A stretch of 64,000 nucleotides of DNA, from contig LLEY01000041.1 in NCBI GenBank assembly GCA_001414485.1, positions 310,001 to 374,000 of the forward strand, read 5' to 3'. The notes under the pieces were generated by a model. It saw only the letters and a program-made list of their open reading frames with translations. It ran no database searches and had not been told where the DNA came from. Source of the stretch: Calycina herbarum (lineage: Eukaryota; Ascomycota; Leotiomycetes; Helotiales; Pezizellaceae). Shown here in pieces: positions 45,501-56,843 of this stretch (its first letter is position 1; every line of letters begins with the position of its first letter). Made by a program: the position numbers and the translations under genes.

Positions 45501-45843
45501 GGACCAGCGTCTCGGGTCGGATGCCATGTGTTTGTACAAGGTGGCAAGCGAGTCGGGTAGAAAGACTGTCCAGTTCACGATAACAGAGATTACCATCATG
45601 AGCACAAATCGCTTCTGCATCCGGTTGTGCAACAACTTGATCGTACACCACGTCATGGACGCATCTCCTAAGTCCCTCCAAAGGCTTGCCACTCCAACGC
45701 CTCACATTCTCAAGATCAATCGCGCTGAGATTGTGTGAGGTTGCGTTTGTGGACCCTACCTCCTTATCTTGGAACTCATCCATTTCGATTTTATGATTTG
45801 TGGGGAGATATCGAGGAGATGATTCGAGGGTTGGGGGATTCAA
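21527..45843 (-). CDS. Giant non-ribosomal peptide synthetase, pentamodular, 7,619 aa
   Basis: The enzyme activates, tethers, epimerises and condenses five amino acids and probably releases a cyclic peptide. Eleven exons: 45843-45431, 45377-45142, 45053-44927, 44872-43045, 42879-41092, 40790-36963, 36835-36548, 36428-29600, 29229-28228, 28097-24130, 24079-21527. They total exactly 7,620 codons, and every junction restores a family motif. Domain order with approximate residues: A1 65-600, T1 631, E1 686-1101, C1 1161-1597, A2 1610-2110, T2 2164, C2 2254-2671, A3 2690-3190, T3 3249, E3 3305-3699, C3 3765-4199, A4 4215-4740, T4 4785, C4 4869-5288, A5 5300-5820, T5 5878, E5 5932-6345, C5 6412-6795, T6 6955, C6 7045-7440, T7 7520. 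Starting with A-T-E and no C domain resembles HC-toxin synthetase. The start could also be the in-frame Met 20 residues later. It is divergent from the ABC exporter. The product is unknown; a D-L-D-L-D cyclopentapeptide is inferred. Confidence 0.93.
21780..25220 (-). other. NRPS terminal unit: C5-T6-C6-T7, no A domain
   Basis: C5 has NHAIMDGG. A ~130-residue low-complexity linker leads straight to T6 (FFTLGADSIVAM, serine present); no adenylation motifs occur in between. C6 has SHAQYDGVCLP, the form seen in fungal terminal (cyclising) C domains. The last carrier-like segment, T7, reads FFELGGDIMGLAQL: isoleucine replaces the serine that should carry phosphopantetheine. The protein ends with a Lys/Arg-rich tail. 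Confidence 0.75.
28098..28227 (-). repeat. Intron 9 of the NRPS, introner-like copy
   Basis: This 130-nt intron shares long blocks with intron 6 (36836-36962). On the plus strand both contain GAGTCAGTATTGCCA, AGAAGTAT and CCTAAAATAAC, followed by a similar GAAAG...AACTCGGA...CACC end. The two introns interrupt different protein positions. Confidence 0.75.
29319..29543. mobile_element. TA-flanked MITE inside NRPS intron 8
   Basis: The left end is TAGACAACAAAAGCGACAGT; the right end, reverse complemented, is TAGACAATAAAAGCAGCAGT. The match covers 20 of 23 bases. The element is about 225 bp, begins and ends with TA (as expected for a Tc1/mariner-type non-autonomous element), and has no coding frame. 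The flanking intron sequence matches introns 6 and 9 on both sides, so the MITE is nested in a related intron. A second copy lies at 49041-49258. Confidence 0.82.
30540..33650 (-). other. NRPS module 4: C3-A4-T4
   Basis: C3 has SHAISDG at the active site and follows an E domain. A4 has specificity residues read as D A M F V G G I C. Its nucleotide-binding loop reads TSGTSTGVPKG, one residue longer than the usual TSGSTGxPKG. T4 has FFRLGGDSIAAM. No E domain follows. Confidence 0.77.
36429..36547 (-). repeat. Intron 7 of the NRPS, divergent introner-like copy
   Basis: This 119-nt intron splits SGSTG from KPKG. On the plus strand it begins GGGGAGTCAGTATTTGCC and ends GAAGAAAGAAAGTGGGAGAAC, resembling introns 6 and 9 at both ends. 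The middle is diverged. Confidence 0.5.
36836..36962 (-). repeat. Intron 6 of the NRPS, introner-like copy
   Basis: This 127-nt intron is closely similar to intron 9. It shares the block AGAAGTATG-TTGAGGAAAA-TGAGGAGGAAA with intron 8 almost base for base. It interrupts the A3 N-terminal region (FEK/SSWAIV). Confidence 0.75.
38650..42010 (-). other. NRPS module 2: C1-A2-T2
   Basis: C1 follows an E domain and should be of the DCL type; its active site reads SHTIIDG, so the second His and the Asp-Gly are kept. A2 has IYTSGSTGEPKG and LYGPSE, with specificity residues read as D V A N C A L V H, which I cannot assign. T2 has WFSRGGDSIACM with its serine. No E domain follows, so an L-residue is expected. 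Confidence 0.78.
40791..41091 (-). repeat. NRPS intron 5, long imperfect palindrome
   Basis: At 301 nt the intron is much longer than its neighbours. Its two halves are imperfect inverted repeats: CGAACACC followed by ACTTTAC and a TTGAG/CTCAA block on the left is mirrored by the reverse complement on the right, and GAGAG...TAGGAGAAT recurs near the centre. This could be a decayed MITE. Confidence 0.45.
42170..45790 (-). other. NRPS module 1: A1-T1-E1 (initiation module)
   Basis: A1 starts after a short linker (RRCVHDVVYDQVVAQPDAEA), with core SGTTGEPKG rebuilt across introns 2 and 3 and AYGPSE. T1 carries FLSFGGDSISAM, with the phosphopantetheine serine present. E1 has HHLVIDLVSWR, EGHGREP, SRTVGWFTT and FNYLGQ, the full set of epimerase motifs, so a D-residue is expected at position 1. 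Specificity residues read by eye against GrsA-A (positions 235, 236, 239, 278, 299, 301, 322, 330, 331) are D A L L V G A V V, which suggests an aliphatic substrate. Confidence 0.8.
44873..44926 (-). other. NRPS intron 3, non-canonical GC-AG
   Basis: The donor reads TT/GCAAGT and the acceptor TTTTCCAG. Only this splice rebuilds HTFDASILEI of adenylation motif A4; the nearest GT donor leads to a stop. GCAAGT is the usual context of rare GC donors. Confidence 0.8.
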
Positions 45844-48800
45844 GTGCTCGGTTTTTGAAGGGCTAAAGGGTCAATAGGGGGAGTGTTGTGTGTTAAAGGT
45901 CTCGAGATTTTTTCGAAGTCTGGAAGTTATAAGCTTAGAGCTTGCGCAGAGGAGTTGTTAAACTTACTATTTCAATAGGTTTCCCAATAATGTTACCTAC
46001 AAGAATTCCAATAGTAGTGTGATAAGAGATTGTTATGATGAAATAGTAAAATTTAAAGCTCTCAAGAGTGTGGTATTGTAACAAATTCAATGGAAAAATT
46101 GGGAACGTGGCATAGAAGGATACAAAATCCAACCATTTGGTTTTGGACTTACGTCTGACCCATGAACATGGAAATTGCAAGGAAAATATGCTGCAGAAAA
46201 CTGCAGTCCTACCTGGTGATTCCTTCCTCTCCTGGTTCTGAAAAATACACAATGATCATTTCCTAGATTAGTTCCGCAAAGTTACCTCACCAAAGGAAAC
46301 CCAGTCAGTGGCTGTACCAAAAGATTATCAGGCGAAGATCGGCCGTTCAGGGTTTTCGTGTATGCAGACCCTCGGGTCCATTTACGTATACTCGAAGGAG
46401 AGGAAGACTGAGAACTTCAAATGCGAGTAAGTTGGTGGATGGTGCAATCTACTGCCATCATTGTGGTCCGCTGGTGTAGCAGAAGAACCAAGCTAAGCTG
46501 ATGTCAAAATAAACAGAGGGGTGCTCCACAGGGGGCAAGAAAATGGAAGGATTCTGGAACGTTTCAAATACCAATATAGAATAAATCGAGACATAAAATG
46601 GAAGATCTGTCCAAAAAGGGTGGGCGTACGCCATCCGATTCAATTCGTGCATGGCTAAGAGCTGCAGAGCCTCGATATGTGGTATTAAAGTAGTTTTCAT
46701 GCCGTAATGATATTCCCCATTTTCGGCCCCAAATTGAAGACAGGGTCCATCCGATTCTCCGATGGGGCGATTGGTTAAGCATTAGACTGGCCTGATGAGC
46801 TCAATGGCTGGATTTGCTGTAACCATATTCCATAATTAGGACGCCAAAACTTTTCTCTATTGGTAACACAACTTCTCCACGAAAATCAGTCCAGCGTCTG
46901 CCATTAGGTTCCCAGGGTCCCTTCTTTGGTGCTGGGCGACGAGACGGATGAGTTCAGGTGGTTATGCATCGTGGGGCCATTTTCAGAGGGTGTGACGATG
47001 TCAAGGAGGGAATATGAGGGAGGTTGCCGGCTGGGAGGGCATTCAAGGAGGGTGTAGGAAGGACCCTTGCCTGACAGGGACAAATGTATGATGATTCAAA
47101 CGGTCAAGGTCTCCGTACAGAGTATGTAGAAGTAAGTAAGTTTGGTATGGTGATTTTGTGCGACGTGAATTGGTCATGAAGAAAAGAGGGGGGCTGGTTG
47201 TCAGCACTAGTTCCAGGAAGGATATCTTGGCTTAGCTTTCACGTGACCCTCAGTTTTTACTCCTGTTGAAGTTAGGGCTTCCCCGCAATTTCAACCTTAT
47301 TCCAATGTCTTCTTCCTCCAGAAAACACCAGGCCACCGCCACAAGACTTTTCCATTGCCACGAAGCTCACCCCCCTTTTCCATAGTTTCCCTTCATCAAG
47401 CCCCTATTACTCAGAGGTTAGTTAGCTTGTTACCCAAAGTTTCTTTGCACCTCAGCCAACATTTGGGCTGCACTCGTCAGACTTGCATCACCCATTTTCA
47501 CTGCCTTGATCCTTCCTTTCCTCGATACATATACACCCTCAATACTTGCATATGCAGCAATCTACTGGGCATGGCTAGCAGTGCCAGCGCCGACTTTCTC
47601 GGCAAAACAGCCAATCCCAAGATCCCCATCCGTCTGTTGCTTCCCTCAGATCATTTCTTACCTGGCCCGGGTAGATGCCGGCCGTCAATCCGCTTCTCGA
47701 ACCCGAATTCTTCTCCATTCATCTCCCTAGTTTAATCTATTTCATGATTCCAATCCGTCCCAACTACTCCACAAGCCTGGAGAGATCAGCCCCGATCAGC
47801 CCGAATGCCGCAAGGACAGGGGATTCTCATCATATCAATGGCCACGATGATTTGTATTTTCCGGAGGATATAATGCAAGTCACTAGTTGGCGATCGCACA
47901 ATATAATGGAACGAACGTAAAGCTCCGGCCATGTATCGTTCCCTTCAGAGAAAAGTATGACATCTTCTCAACGCGCCTCGTCAGATGCACAAGCACGCCG
48001 TGCTCTCCAAATGCAGATAGGGTCAACTGCCAATAACCGCCCCTGCAGCAGTTGAAAGCGCCATTCAACTGTATGGCGAATACAAGATTCTCATGGCGCG
48101 ATGGTTCCTTTCTCGTGTGGCTGGCAGCTGACGAGCTGCACAGTCAAACGCTTCTTTTCCATTCACTCCTGGTTAACCCATTTCAAAATATCAAACTTTA
48201 CGTTGTCACTTTACAAAAGGTTTTGCGAGTCGCTTAGTACACTGTACATAAATAGTAAGCCACATGTCTTCCCCCTCAGCAGTACTTGCTGCCTGCTCCA
48301 ATACATGTAACAAGTGCATAGGTGTTGAGTCCTTTGCCTTCCGAGCCGGAGAGGCTCCCGATGTTTCCGTCATCCGCTGTTTCTGTGCCACAGTCTTGAA
48401 GCCCACACATTTTCTTCGTCGCCGACATGTAGATCTCATCCCAAACCAACTTCGTCAACAGAGTTTTCTTCAAACCTTCCAGCTTTGAAACCATCTGGCA
48501 TATACGAACGCACTCTTAACTCCAAGAGCCCACAAAGAGAAAATATTCTGGCCTCATCAGCTCATCATGCTCCTCGTGTCATTTTTTAATATCCATCGAA
48601 TCATTTCGGTACCATACTTTCCCAGACTTCTTCAAGTTCAATGATGATAGAGGAAAAGATCGTCACTCACCGGGTTGTTTATTCGTTCCTCCATTCTTGG
48701 TGTTGTTCATATCGACGCTCCTGAGCCAAGATTGCTAGTGGGAGATCCTCCCCGGATCTCATTGGTAGGGTATCTAAATTCTCCGATGCATCCCCCATCT

Positions 48801-49892
48801 ATTTATCCGCACCTAGTCCCAATCTTATGGGTTAGTGCATGGTTTCGGGGGCTCATTTCAAGATTAATGAACCGTATTCACCAACATATCGGAATCAACG
48901 TTCCATGGCCCTGCTCATACCTACCATTTCTCAATATTTTCGCTCCTTTCCTCACAGGGTGAAAATCTTTTCTTCCACCCCCAGCTCAACCCAAGAACGT
49001 CTCATCTGACAATAAGTCATATATCATCATACCTACTAGCGGACAATAAAAGCGGCAGTAAATAAGTCTCTCGTTCTCCTTGTAAGTTGTTCCAGCCCTC
49101 TAAGGCAATCAAAAGTAACTAACCCAGATTGTTAGGATCATCGGGCTTGGTCGTTCTAAATTTTCCTAAATGTTTGGGTTAATTGCTATGAATTACCCTA
49201 AAGAGGTGGAACATCGAGCAAGGTAGGCAGGTATCAGCCTATGCCGCTTTTACTGTCCTTTATTTATACTTTCATTTCATGTTACATTTTAGAATCATCA
49301 AGAGCGAATATCACACCATCGGCTTGCACTGCCCCTCCTTTCACGTTACCCATGGTCAGCCTTACTTCTGGGCATGGTTTTTGCGTGCTTCTATCGATTA
49401 ACACGTTGCCAACTTTTTTTTCATTTCCAGCCTCAGGTCCCTGGCAATATGTGGAGCTCAAGAACGCCTGCCTCTTTCTGATCCGATCTTCACGAAGTGG
49501 GCAACGGTGAAAATTCCTTGTTTTCCAATACTTCTCTCTTCAAGGGTCCGCAGATTCGGTGATGAAAACATCTCCTCGGTGTTGGCCCGGGGTCATGAAA
49601 AAACGTTTCTCAGCAACTTTCAAAAGACCCTTGGTAGGATCAACAAAGCGGCAGACATGGTGGGATGATATTCCATATACATGTTTTATCTCTTTTTCTG
49701 AAAGATCTACGTTCAGGTGTCGTTCGTTGCCTACTTGAGAGCATTTTGAGTAGCATCACCATTCCCTTATAATCAGCAGTATCCCCGCAAAATCTGGATT
49801 TGATCAGGGGGTGTTCATCTTACAGTACTTTTCCATGTGCTTTACCATCTACCCGGATCATTTTGTTGCATTATCAGCATTCCATGATCATC
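45844..49892. other. 4-kb divergent intergenic region of the cluster
   Basis: This lies between the NRPS start and the ABC exporter start, so it should contain both promoters. No spliced gene could be assembled; frames at 45935-46252, 47355-47735 and 48276-48494 lack motifs and good splice context. It contains a MITE at 49041-49258. Confidence 0.5.
49041..49258. mobile_element. Second copy of the NRPS-intron MITE
   Basis: The left end is GGACAATAAAAGCGGCAGTA; the right end, reverse complemented, is GGACAGTAAAAGCGGCAT. At 218 bp it nearly matches the intron-8 copy in length. Internal blocks are shared, for example GGTTAATT, GAATTACCCTAAA against GAAATTACCCTAAA, and GGAAC followed by CGAGC. 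There is no coding frame. Confidence 0.78.
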
Positions 49893-52800
49893 ATGTCTTC
49901 ATCTAATTGTACCAAAATTGATAACACCTTCGGTCCTTATGCAGGAGAATGTCGTGGTGGATTGGATTTTACACTTCTCTTTGAAGATACGATTCTAACC
50001 ATCCTGCCTCTTGGTCTTACTATCATTGCGGCTTCGTTGAGGTTTATGTTTTTGAGCAAGGAAGGGATCAAAGTTATTCCTAATTTATTTGTATACATCA
50101 AACTTGTGAGTTGAAGCCCTCGTTATACTATCCAATATGTTCTGTTATTAATCTGATCTCACATAACTTTGAAGTGTTGTTTGGTATCACAACCAAATTT
50201 TTTATTTGGTGTTGTTGATACCAGAAACACGTGACACCTACCACCACTCCAGCTTCTCAGCCCATGAAAATTGCTAACTCAAACTTCGATTAGACTTCAT
50301 GGCTTGCTTTCGCTGCCACTCAGCTAGCTCTTCTCGTTCTTTGGGCTCAGCCGTCAGCACCGAGGAGCAAGTTAACTACTACCGCGATCTCAGTATCCCT
50401 CATCAGTGCTCTTGTTTTTGCTCCACTCTCATACAAAGAGCACCGGAAGTCAATCAAACCATCTTTCATACTCAGCGCATATTTGCTCTTCACACTTCTT
50501 TTCGATGTCGCTCATACAAGGTCTATATGGCTTCGGGGTGGTTACACACCAGTTGCCGCTGTCAGTACTGCTGCTACAGCAATCAAGTTCATCCTCTTAC
50601 TTCTTGAAACATTTGAGAAGCGGAGAATTCTCCGACCAGATCAGAAAGACAATCCTCCTTATGCTACAAGCGGGATCATAAATCGGTCTTTCTTTTGGTG
50701 GCTAAATCCCCTTTTTCGGCTCGGTTTTTCTAAGACCTTGGCGGTCAAGGATCTTTTTGCTTTGGATCAGCCTCTGGTTTCTACAGGCTTACATGAATCA
50801 CTTGACGAGGCCTGGAGCGCTGGTAAGCTATAAAACTTCTTCCATTAACTTTTTTTTAGTAAATGAACTAACAATCTACTTAGTATCAAACAAAACACCA
50901 CATGCCCTATTTTTCACCCTACTGAAGACGCTTAAGTGGCCATTACTAGCTTCGGTTTTTCCCAGGCTGTGCCTTATCGGCTTCAATTTCTCACAACCCT
51001 TCCTAATCACAGCCGCAATCAAATTATCGCAAAGTCCAGTAACGCCGCAATCACAAAATGAGGGGTATGGTCTCATCGGTGCTTACATACTTGTGTATGT
51101 CGGGATCGCTGTAAGTCAATTTTTCTCCTCACTAAATACATGCTCGTTTCTGATATCCCGCAGGTATCGATGGGCTTATACCAACATCTTACTTACCGAA
51201 GTATCACAATGGCACGTGGTGGCTTGATTTCCATGCTGTATGCCAAGACTGTCGATTTGAGTGTCACGGCAATTGACCCAACTGCTGCTGTTACTCTCAT
51301 GAGTGCCGATATCGAACGAATCCACACCGGCTGGCAAACAGTTCATGATATGTGGGCAAATGTCATTGAGATTGGACTTGCAATTTTTCTTCTCTATAGA
51401 CAGCTTGGTGTAGCTTGCGTTATACCAGTTGCCGTTGCTATCTGTAAGTTTTCCAAATGCCCCCAAAATGATGAACATCCACTGAGCGCAATATAGTTTC
51501 AATGGGTGGATCTATCATTGCATCTGCACTAGTCATGCAACGTCAGGCACTATGGCTTCAAGCAATCGAAAAAAGAATTGCTGCTACAGCCTCCATGCTT
51601 GGCGCCATGAAAGGCATCAAGATGTTTGGTCTGACAGATGTCTTGACCAAAACCCTTCAAGATCTTCGTGTAAAGGAACTCAATATTTCCAAAAAGTTTA
51701 GAAAGATCCTTGTCTGGAACATGACTTTCAGTATGACCTTCCAACTTTCCTCAAGTTCTCGCTTAACTAACCTGGTCGCTTTCAGGCTTCAGTACACCAG
51801 TGGTAGCACCTATTCTTACCTTTACCGTATTCTCGGTTCTAGCACGCAATAGTGGTAGTGGTAGAACACTCGACACAAACCGAGTCTTCACATCCCTTTC
51901 ACTATTCACACTTCTTTCCGAGCCACTTGGATCGCTGATCATGGCCTTGACAAACTTCATGGGCTCAGTCGGTTCTATCCACCGAATCCAGGAATTCCTC
52001 GACTCAGAAGTCCGAATCGACAGTCGAAAAGTCGAGAAACCACTTGAGAAACCAAAAATAAAGCATCGACCATCCCCCAGTTCTTCGACAACACAATCCG
52101 TCACGAATGTTGATACACCGCCTGACTACCCGTTCGCAACATCCAACTCCATTGTAGTAAGAAATGCATCCTTCGGCTGGGATAAAGAGAAAGACCCAAT
52201 TCTCACCTCAATAAATCTCACAGTTCCACAAGATAAATTCACAATGTTGATTGGACCTGTCGGCTGTGGTAAGAGTACACTTCTCAAAGCTATTCTTGGT
52301 GAGGCTTTCACTATGGAAGGTAGTATCCAGATTTCCAATCCCGAAATTGCGTATTGTGATCAAAACCCTTGGCATATGAATGCGTCTATGAGACAGAGTA
52401 TTATAGGTATATCACCGATGGATGAGACTTGGTATATGTCCGTGCTTCGTGCTTGTGCTTTGGAAGAAGATTTGAAATTGTTGCCGAAGGGAGATAGGAT
52501 TATTATTGGGAGTAGTGGGATTGCTCTGTCCGGTGGACAGAGTCAGAGGATTGTAAGTCCTCCCCCTTTCGCTTACATTTATTGTTGATGTTTGTGCTAA
52601 GGGGATGTAGGCTTTAGCTAGAGCTGTGTACGCTCGTAAAGACGTCATGATTCTCGATGACGTTTTCCGAGGTCTTGACTCCGAAACTGAGCATCAGATC
52701 TTCTATAATCTCTTTGGTGAAAGGGGACTTTTGCGTAACCATCAAACTACAATCCTCCTCGCTTCGTCTCCTGGTATATTTACTCTTAGTCGTATTTCCA

Positions 52801-55449
52801 ATTCCTATTGCTGACTATGATAAAGTCAAACGTCTACCATACGCAGACCACATAATCGTTCTAGACGATGAGAGAAAGGTCTCAGAACAAGGGACATTCT
52901 CAGACCTAAGTGGAGCAGGAGGTTACGTATCATCATTCGATCTCTCACCTCCTGATTGGGCAGAGGAAAATGATGCTATACTTCCATTCTACGGTGGAGC
53001 GGGGAAACCCGAAAAGACGCCCTTCACCGAACCCACTTCCTCTGAGAAATTCGAGTTTGACTTACTTCCTGAAGAAGAAGAGGAAGCCAAGCTTGATGAT
53101 GCAAGTAGAAGAGTTGGTGATACTTCGGTGTACTTGTATTACTTGAAAGCTGTGGGATGGGTCCCAACTTTGATATTTGTTGTTGGCATGTGTGGATTTG
53201 TTGTTTGCTTTTCTCTTCCTCGTAAGTTGTTTCACGATACTTTTGGAGACCGGCAGTGCTAATATGAGACAGCGATTTGGGTGAGATGGTGGGCTAAAGA
53301 CAATGCTGCTGCATCTAATGAGCATATGGCCTATTACTTGGGTATTTATGGACTCATTGGTGGTTTAGCATTGATTTGCCTCATTGTAGCTGGTTGGTAA
53401 GTGATCCAAAATTCTCAGATTACATATATACTGGTGCTTAATATTGTCAACAGGGAAATGCTCATTAACATGGTACCTCGCTCTGGGGAGAACTTTCACT
53501 GGATACTTCTGAATGCCGTGTTAAAGTATATAAAGAGCACTGCCCCTTTTTGGAGCTCGCTAATGATCCGAAATAGGTCACCAATGTCATTCTTTTCATC
53601 CACAGATTCCGGCATCACCTTGAACCGCTTTAGTCAAGATCTCCAATTGATCGATATGGATCTACCCCTGGCAGCTCTTAACACATTCGCAAGTAAGTAT
53701 TTACATCCTTTCTCGCCACTTTTCCCACTCAATTGACAACACTAACGAAAAATCCAGCCCTGATCCTCTGCCTCGCCCAAATTGTCATAATAGGAGTTTC
53801 CTCAATCTACGCCCCCATCTCCTTCCCCATAATACTAGCAGCACTCTATCTAATCCAAAAACACTACCTCCGTACCTCCCGACAACTCCGATTCCTAGAC
53901 CTTGAAGCAAAATCCCCGCTCTACACCACCTTCCTCGAAACCCTCCAAGGCCTCCCCACAATCCGTGCGTTCGCTTGGGGACCCCTCCTAGTTTCTCGCT
54001 CCCTGGTTTTGCTTGATACATCACAAAAACCATTCTACACCCTCTTTGCTGTCCAAAGGTGGTTAGTTTTAGTTCTTGATTTGGTGGTTGCGGGAATTGC
54101 GGTGTTACTTTGTGTTTTAGTTGTTAGTTTGAGAGGTACCATTGATGCTGGGTTTGTGGGGGTTGCGTTGTTGAATGTGGTGCTTTTTAGTCAGAGTGTT
54201 AAGCTTTTGCTTACTTATTGGACGAATTTGGAGACACATATAGGGAGTATCGCTAGGGTGAAGGCTTTTACTCAGGAGGCAAGGAGTGAGGAGGAAGATT
54301 TGGGTGGTGGAGAGAGGAAGATACCACCTGGGAGTTGGCCCGAGAGGGGAGAGATTGTTTTTGAGGGGGTTTCAGCGGGGTATAAGTAGGTCTTCTTTTA
54401 TTTTGTTTCTCTCCTCTTTTCTTCTTGGTTTCATAAACTTTCGTCTTTCGTCCACTAAGACCTTGCTTACGAAAAGTTCTGGACCTGATGAACTAGTCCT
54501 CAAAAACATCACCCTCTCTATCCCCACTGGTCAAAAGTTAGGAATAGTTGGACGTACGGGAAGGTATGCCTCCTCTCCTTCCCACCTTCTCTAATAAGCT
54601 AACACACCAAAGCGGAAAATCATCCCTTCTCTCGACCCTCTTCCAGCTCCTCCCCCTCTCCTCTGGAACAATAAAAATCGACAACATCCCCCTCTCAACC
54701 CTCCCCCTCCAACACCTCCGCACACACTTAAACATCATACCCCAAGATCCCTATTTCCTAGCTGGATCTGTGCGTTTAAATGCTGATCCATTAGGTGAGT
54801 CTAGTGATGAGGAGATTGTTGCTGCCCTTCAAAAGGTGGAGCTTTGGGGGGTGATTTTGGAAAAGGTGCGGGAAGAGGAGGGGAAGAGGGATGGGGACAG
54901 TAATAGTGTAAAGGGAAGCATAAAAAGTGTGAGAGAAAGAGAAAGAAAAGCAGGACTGGGACTTGATATTGAAAAGGTGTTCTTAAGCTGTGGACAGAAA
55001 CAGGTTTTTTGTCTTGCAAGGGCTATGTTGAGAAACAGTAGGGTTTTGGTGCTTGATGAAGCTACTTCTAGGTACCTATTTCCTCTCTTGTCCCTTCACC
55101 GCCCCCTCCCTCTCCATCCTGCTTATCCCCTCCCATCTCCCTTCACATATTCCCTTCCTGTACTACCCTTAAGCTAACCATGTCACCCCACAGTGTCGAC
55201 AACAAAACCGACTCCCTAATGCAATCGCTCCTCCGTTCTAGCTTCCATAAACAAACCATCATAGCAGTAGCACATCGTCTCGATACGATTCTCGATTTCG
55301 ATCGTGTGGCTGTGCTTGAACACGGGGAGTTGGTGGAGGTCGGTGCACCTTATGAGTTGCTTGCTAAGGAGGGAGGTAGGTTTAGGAGTTTGTATTTTAG
55401 CGGGGTTAGGGAGGAGGATTTGGATGAGTTGGATGATGATGGGTTGTAA
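49893..55449 (+). CDS. ABC transporter, ABCC (MRP-like) multidrug exporter
   Basis: An ATP-driven membrane exporter with a likely role in secreting, or self-protection from, the NRPS product. Fifteen exons: 49893-50105, 50294-50822, 50884-51110, 51164-51443, 51497-51730, 51786-52552, 52611-52773, 52826-53221, 53273-53396, 53454-53525, 53577-53692, 53758-54385, 54477-54563, 54613-55071, 55194-55449. They total 4,551 nt (1,516 aa). Layout: N-terminal TMD0 helices, a first six-helix block after NRSFFWWLNPLF, NBD1, a linker rich in Glu, a second helix block and NBD2. NBD1 has Walker A GPVGCGKSTLL (about 651), signature LSGGQSQR and Walker B VMILDDVFRGLD, with Asp where the catalytic Glu normally sits, typical of ABCC NBD1. 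NBD2 has GRTGSGKSSLL (about 1279), signature LSCGQKQ and Walker B VLVLDEATS. An in-frame ATG at 49884 is an alternative start. Confidence 0.92.
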
Positions 55450-56410
55450 ATGAAGAAAGAGAAAGAGTGATGAGTTTCTCTTTTGTTTTCTGTTCTACGG
55501 GGCTTCATTCCGTATGGAGGGGGTGTGGAAAAAAGGCAAAATTTCTATTTTCATTATATTTTTTGACATCTAAATTGAAAGAAACTCTTTTCGCATAACC
55601 ACGACGTGCCTTTTACAAGACTCGTGGAACCGGCAAATACAACGGAAAGATTATAAACAAAATGAGTAGCTTACAAGTCCGTTCCTTTGTCCCCGAGATA
55701 CAGACATCTATGAGGGCGTGTCTTATCTATTTAACTACTCTTTTCTTTTAAAACTGTATACTCTTACGCACACATTCCAACATTCCCAAAATCCCCTCAA
55801 AAACTATAAAACTCAAAAGACTACCCCCACTTCCAAAAATAGACAAGGAATATTTTCGGTGCAAGCGCTCCACGTTGGCGTCCTGGATAGACCCTTCTCC
55901 TTACTCATACTCAACCTCTATCTCAGACCCGCCACAAAGTATTTGGTACGCTACTCAAACCTCTCATTCGTAAACCATGTATCATACTCAAGCTGTCCAA
56001 AGAAACCACAAACACTTCACCGTCGAATCTCAATCCACTGTCGAATCGAAAATCACCCCTGAAAACTTCAACTCACAGTCAAATAAACATCCTCTTGCAT
56101 AGTCTAGTATGTAAGTGACGTAAAAGTGGTTTATCTCGCGCCTAAAATAGTCTAGCGGAATTTGGATACCGGTGAATGTAAGATTTGGCAAACCAATAAG
56201 TGCAGCATTGCGTTGGTTCTTGCACACGAACCGTTGAATTGATATTTGTTGCTGTATTTAAGAAATAAGAGTCTACGAATGAAGGCGGAGGTCAAGATAG
56301 AGTGCATTGATCAACCCCAACTAAATTCACCACACCCCTTCAATTGTCAATGAAATGAGAAGACCTTTCTCATCATCACGCCCAAACATATCCCATAACC
56401 CCTTCCAATT

Positions 56411-56843
56411 CTCCCGCGCAGTGTATTCACAAACTACTCAACTACTCGAGTATTACTCGAGTAGAGTATGAGTAGCAAGTCAGACGAGTAGAGTAGAGTA
56501 GTTACTTAAGACTACTCGAGTAGTCTAAAAATAGAATTATATAAAAATCCAAGCTAAAAAGCTCTTATTTAGATAATATTAATTATAAATTATAAATCCA
56601 GTTCTCTTATCTCTTCTTTCTTCTTTCTTCTCTACTATAAGAAGACTTTAAATTTACGAGTAGTTAAAAGTCAAGTTTTAATTTCCAACTCTCTATATAA
56701 TCTCCGATAATAGAACCGAGGCTCGTTCCAATTCGGTCTGCTCTACTCGAGTAATACTTGAGTACTACTCAAGTAAGTAGTCTTGAGTAGAGTTGAGTAG
56801 CAGTCACTACTATACTCTACCCATTTAATACACTGTTCCCGCG
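56411..56843. mobile_element. hAT-like MITE rich in ACTCGAGT motifs, 8-bp target duplication with one transition
   Basis: The element is 56419-56835 (417 bp). Both ends are CAGTGTATT in inverted orientation. The 8-bp flanks are CTCCCGCG (left) and TTCCCGCG (right), a hAT-type duplication with one C/T difference. Subterminal regions contain many ACTCGAGTA/TACTCAAGT motifs in both orientations, comparable to the GATTA-rich subterminal zones of the 12758-13442 element. There is no coding frame. Confidence 0.8.

Noticed and set aside
45935..46252. Minus-strand frame upstream of the NRPS start as an extra first exon
   Set aside because: No NRPS motif and no phase-compatible splice to exon 1, which already has its own Met and linker.
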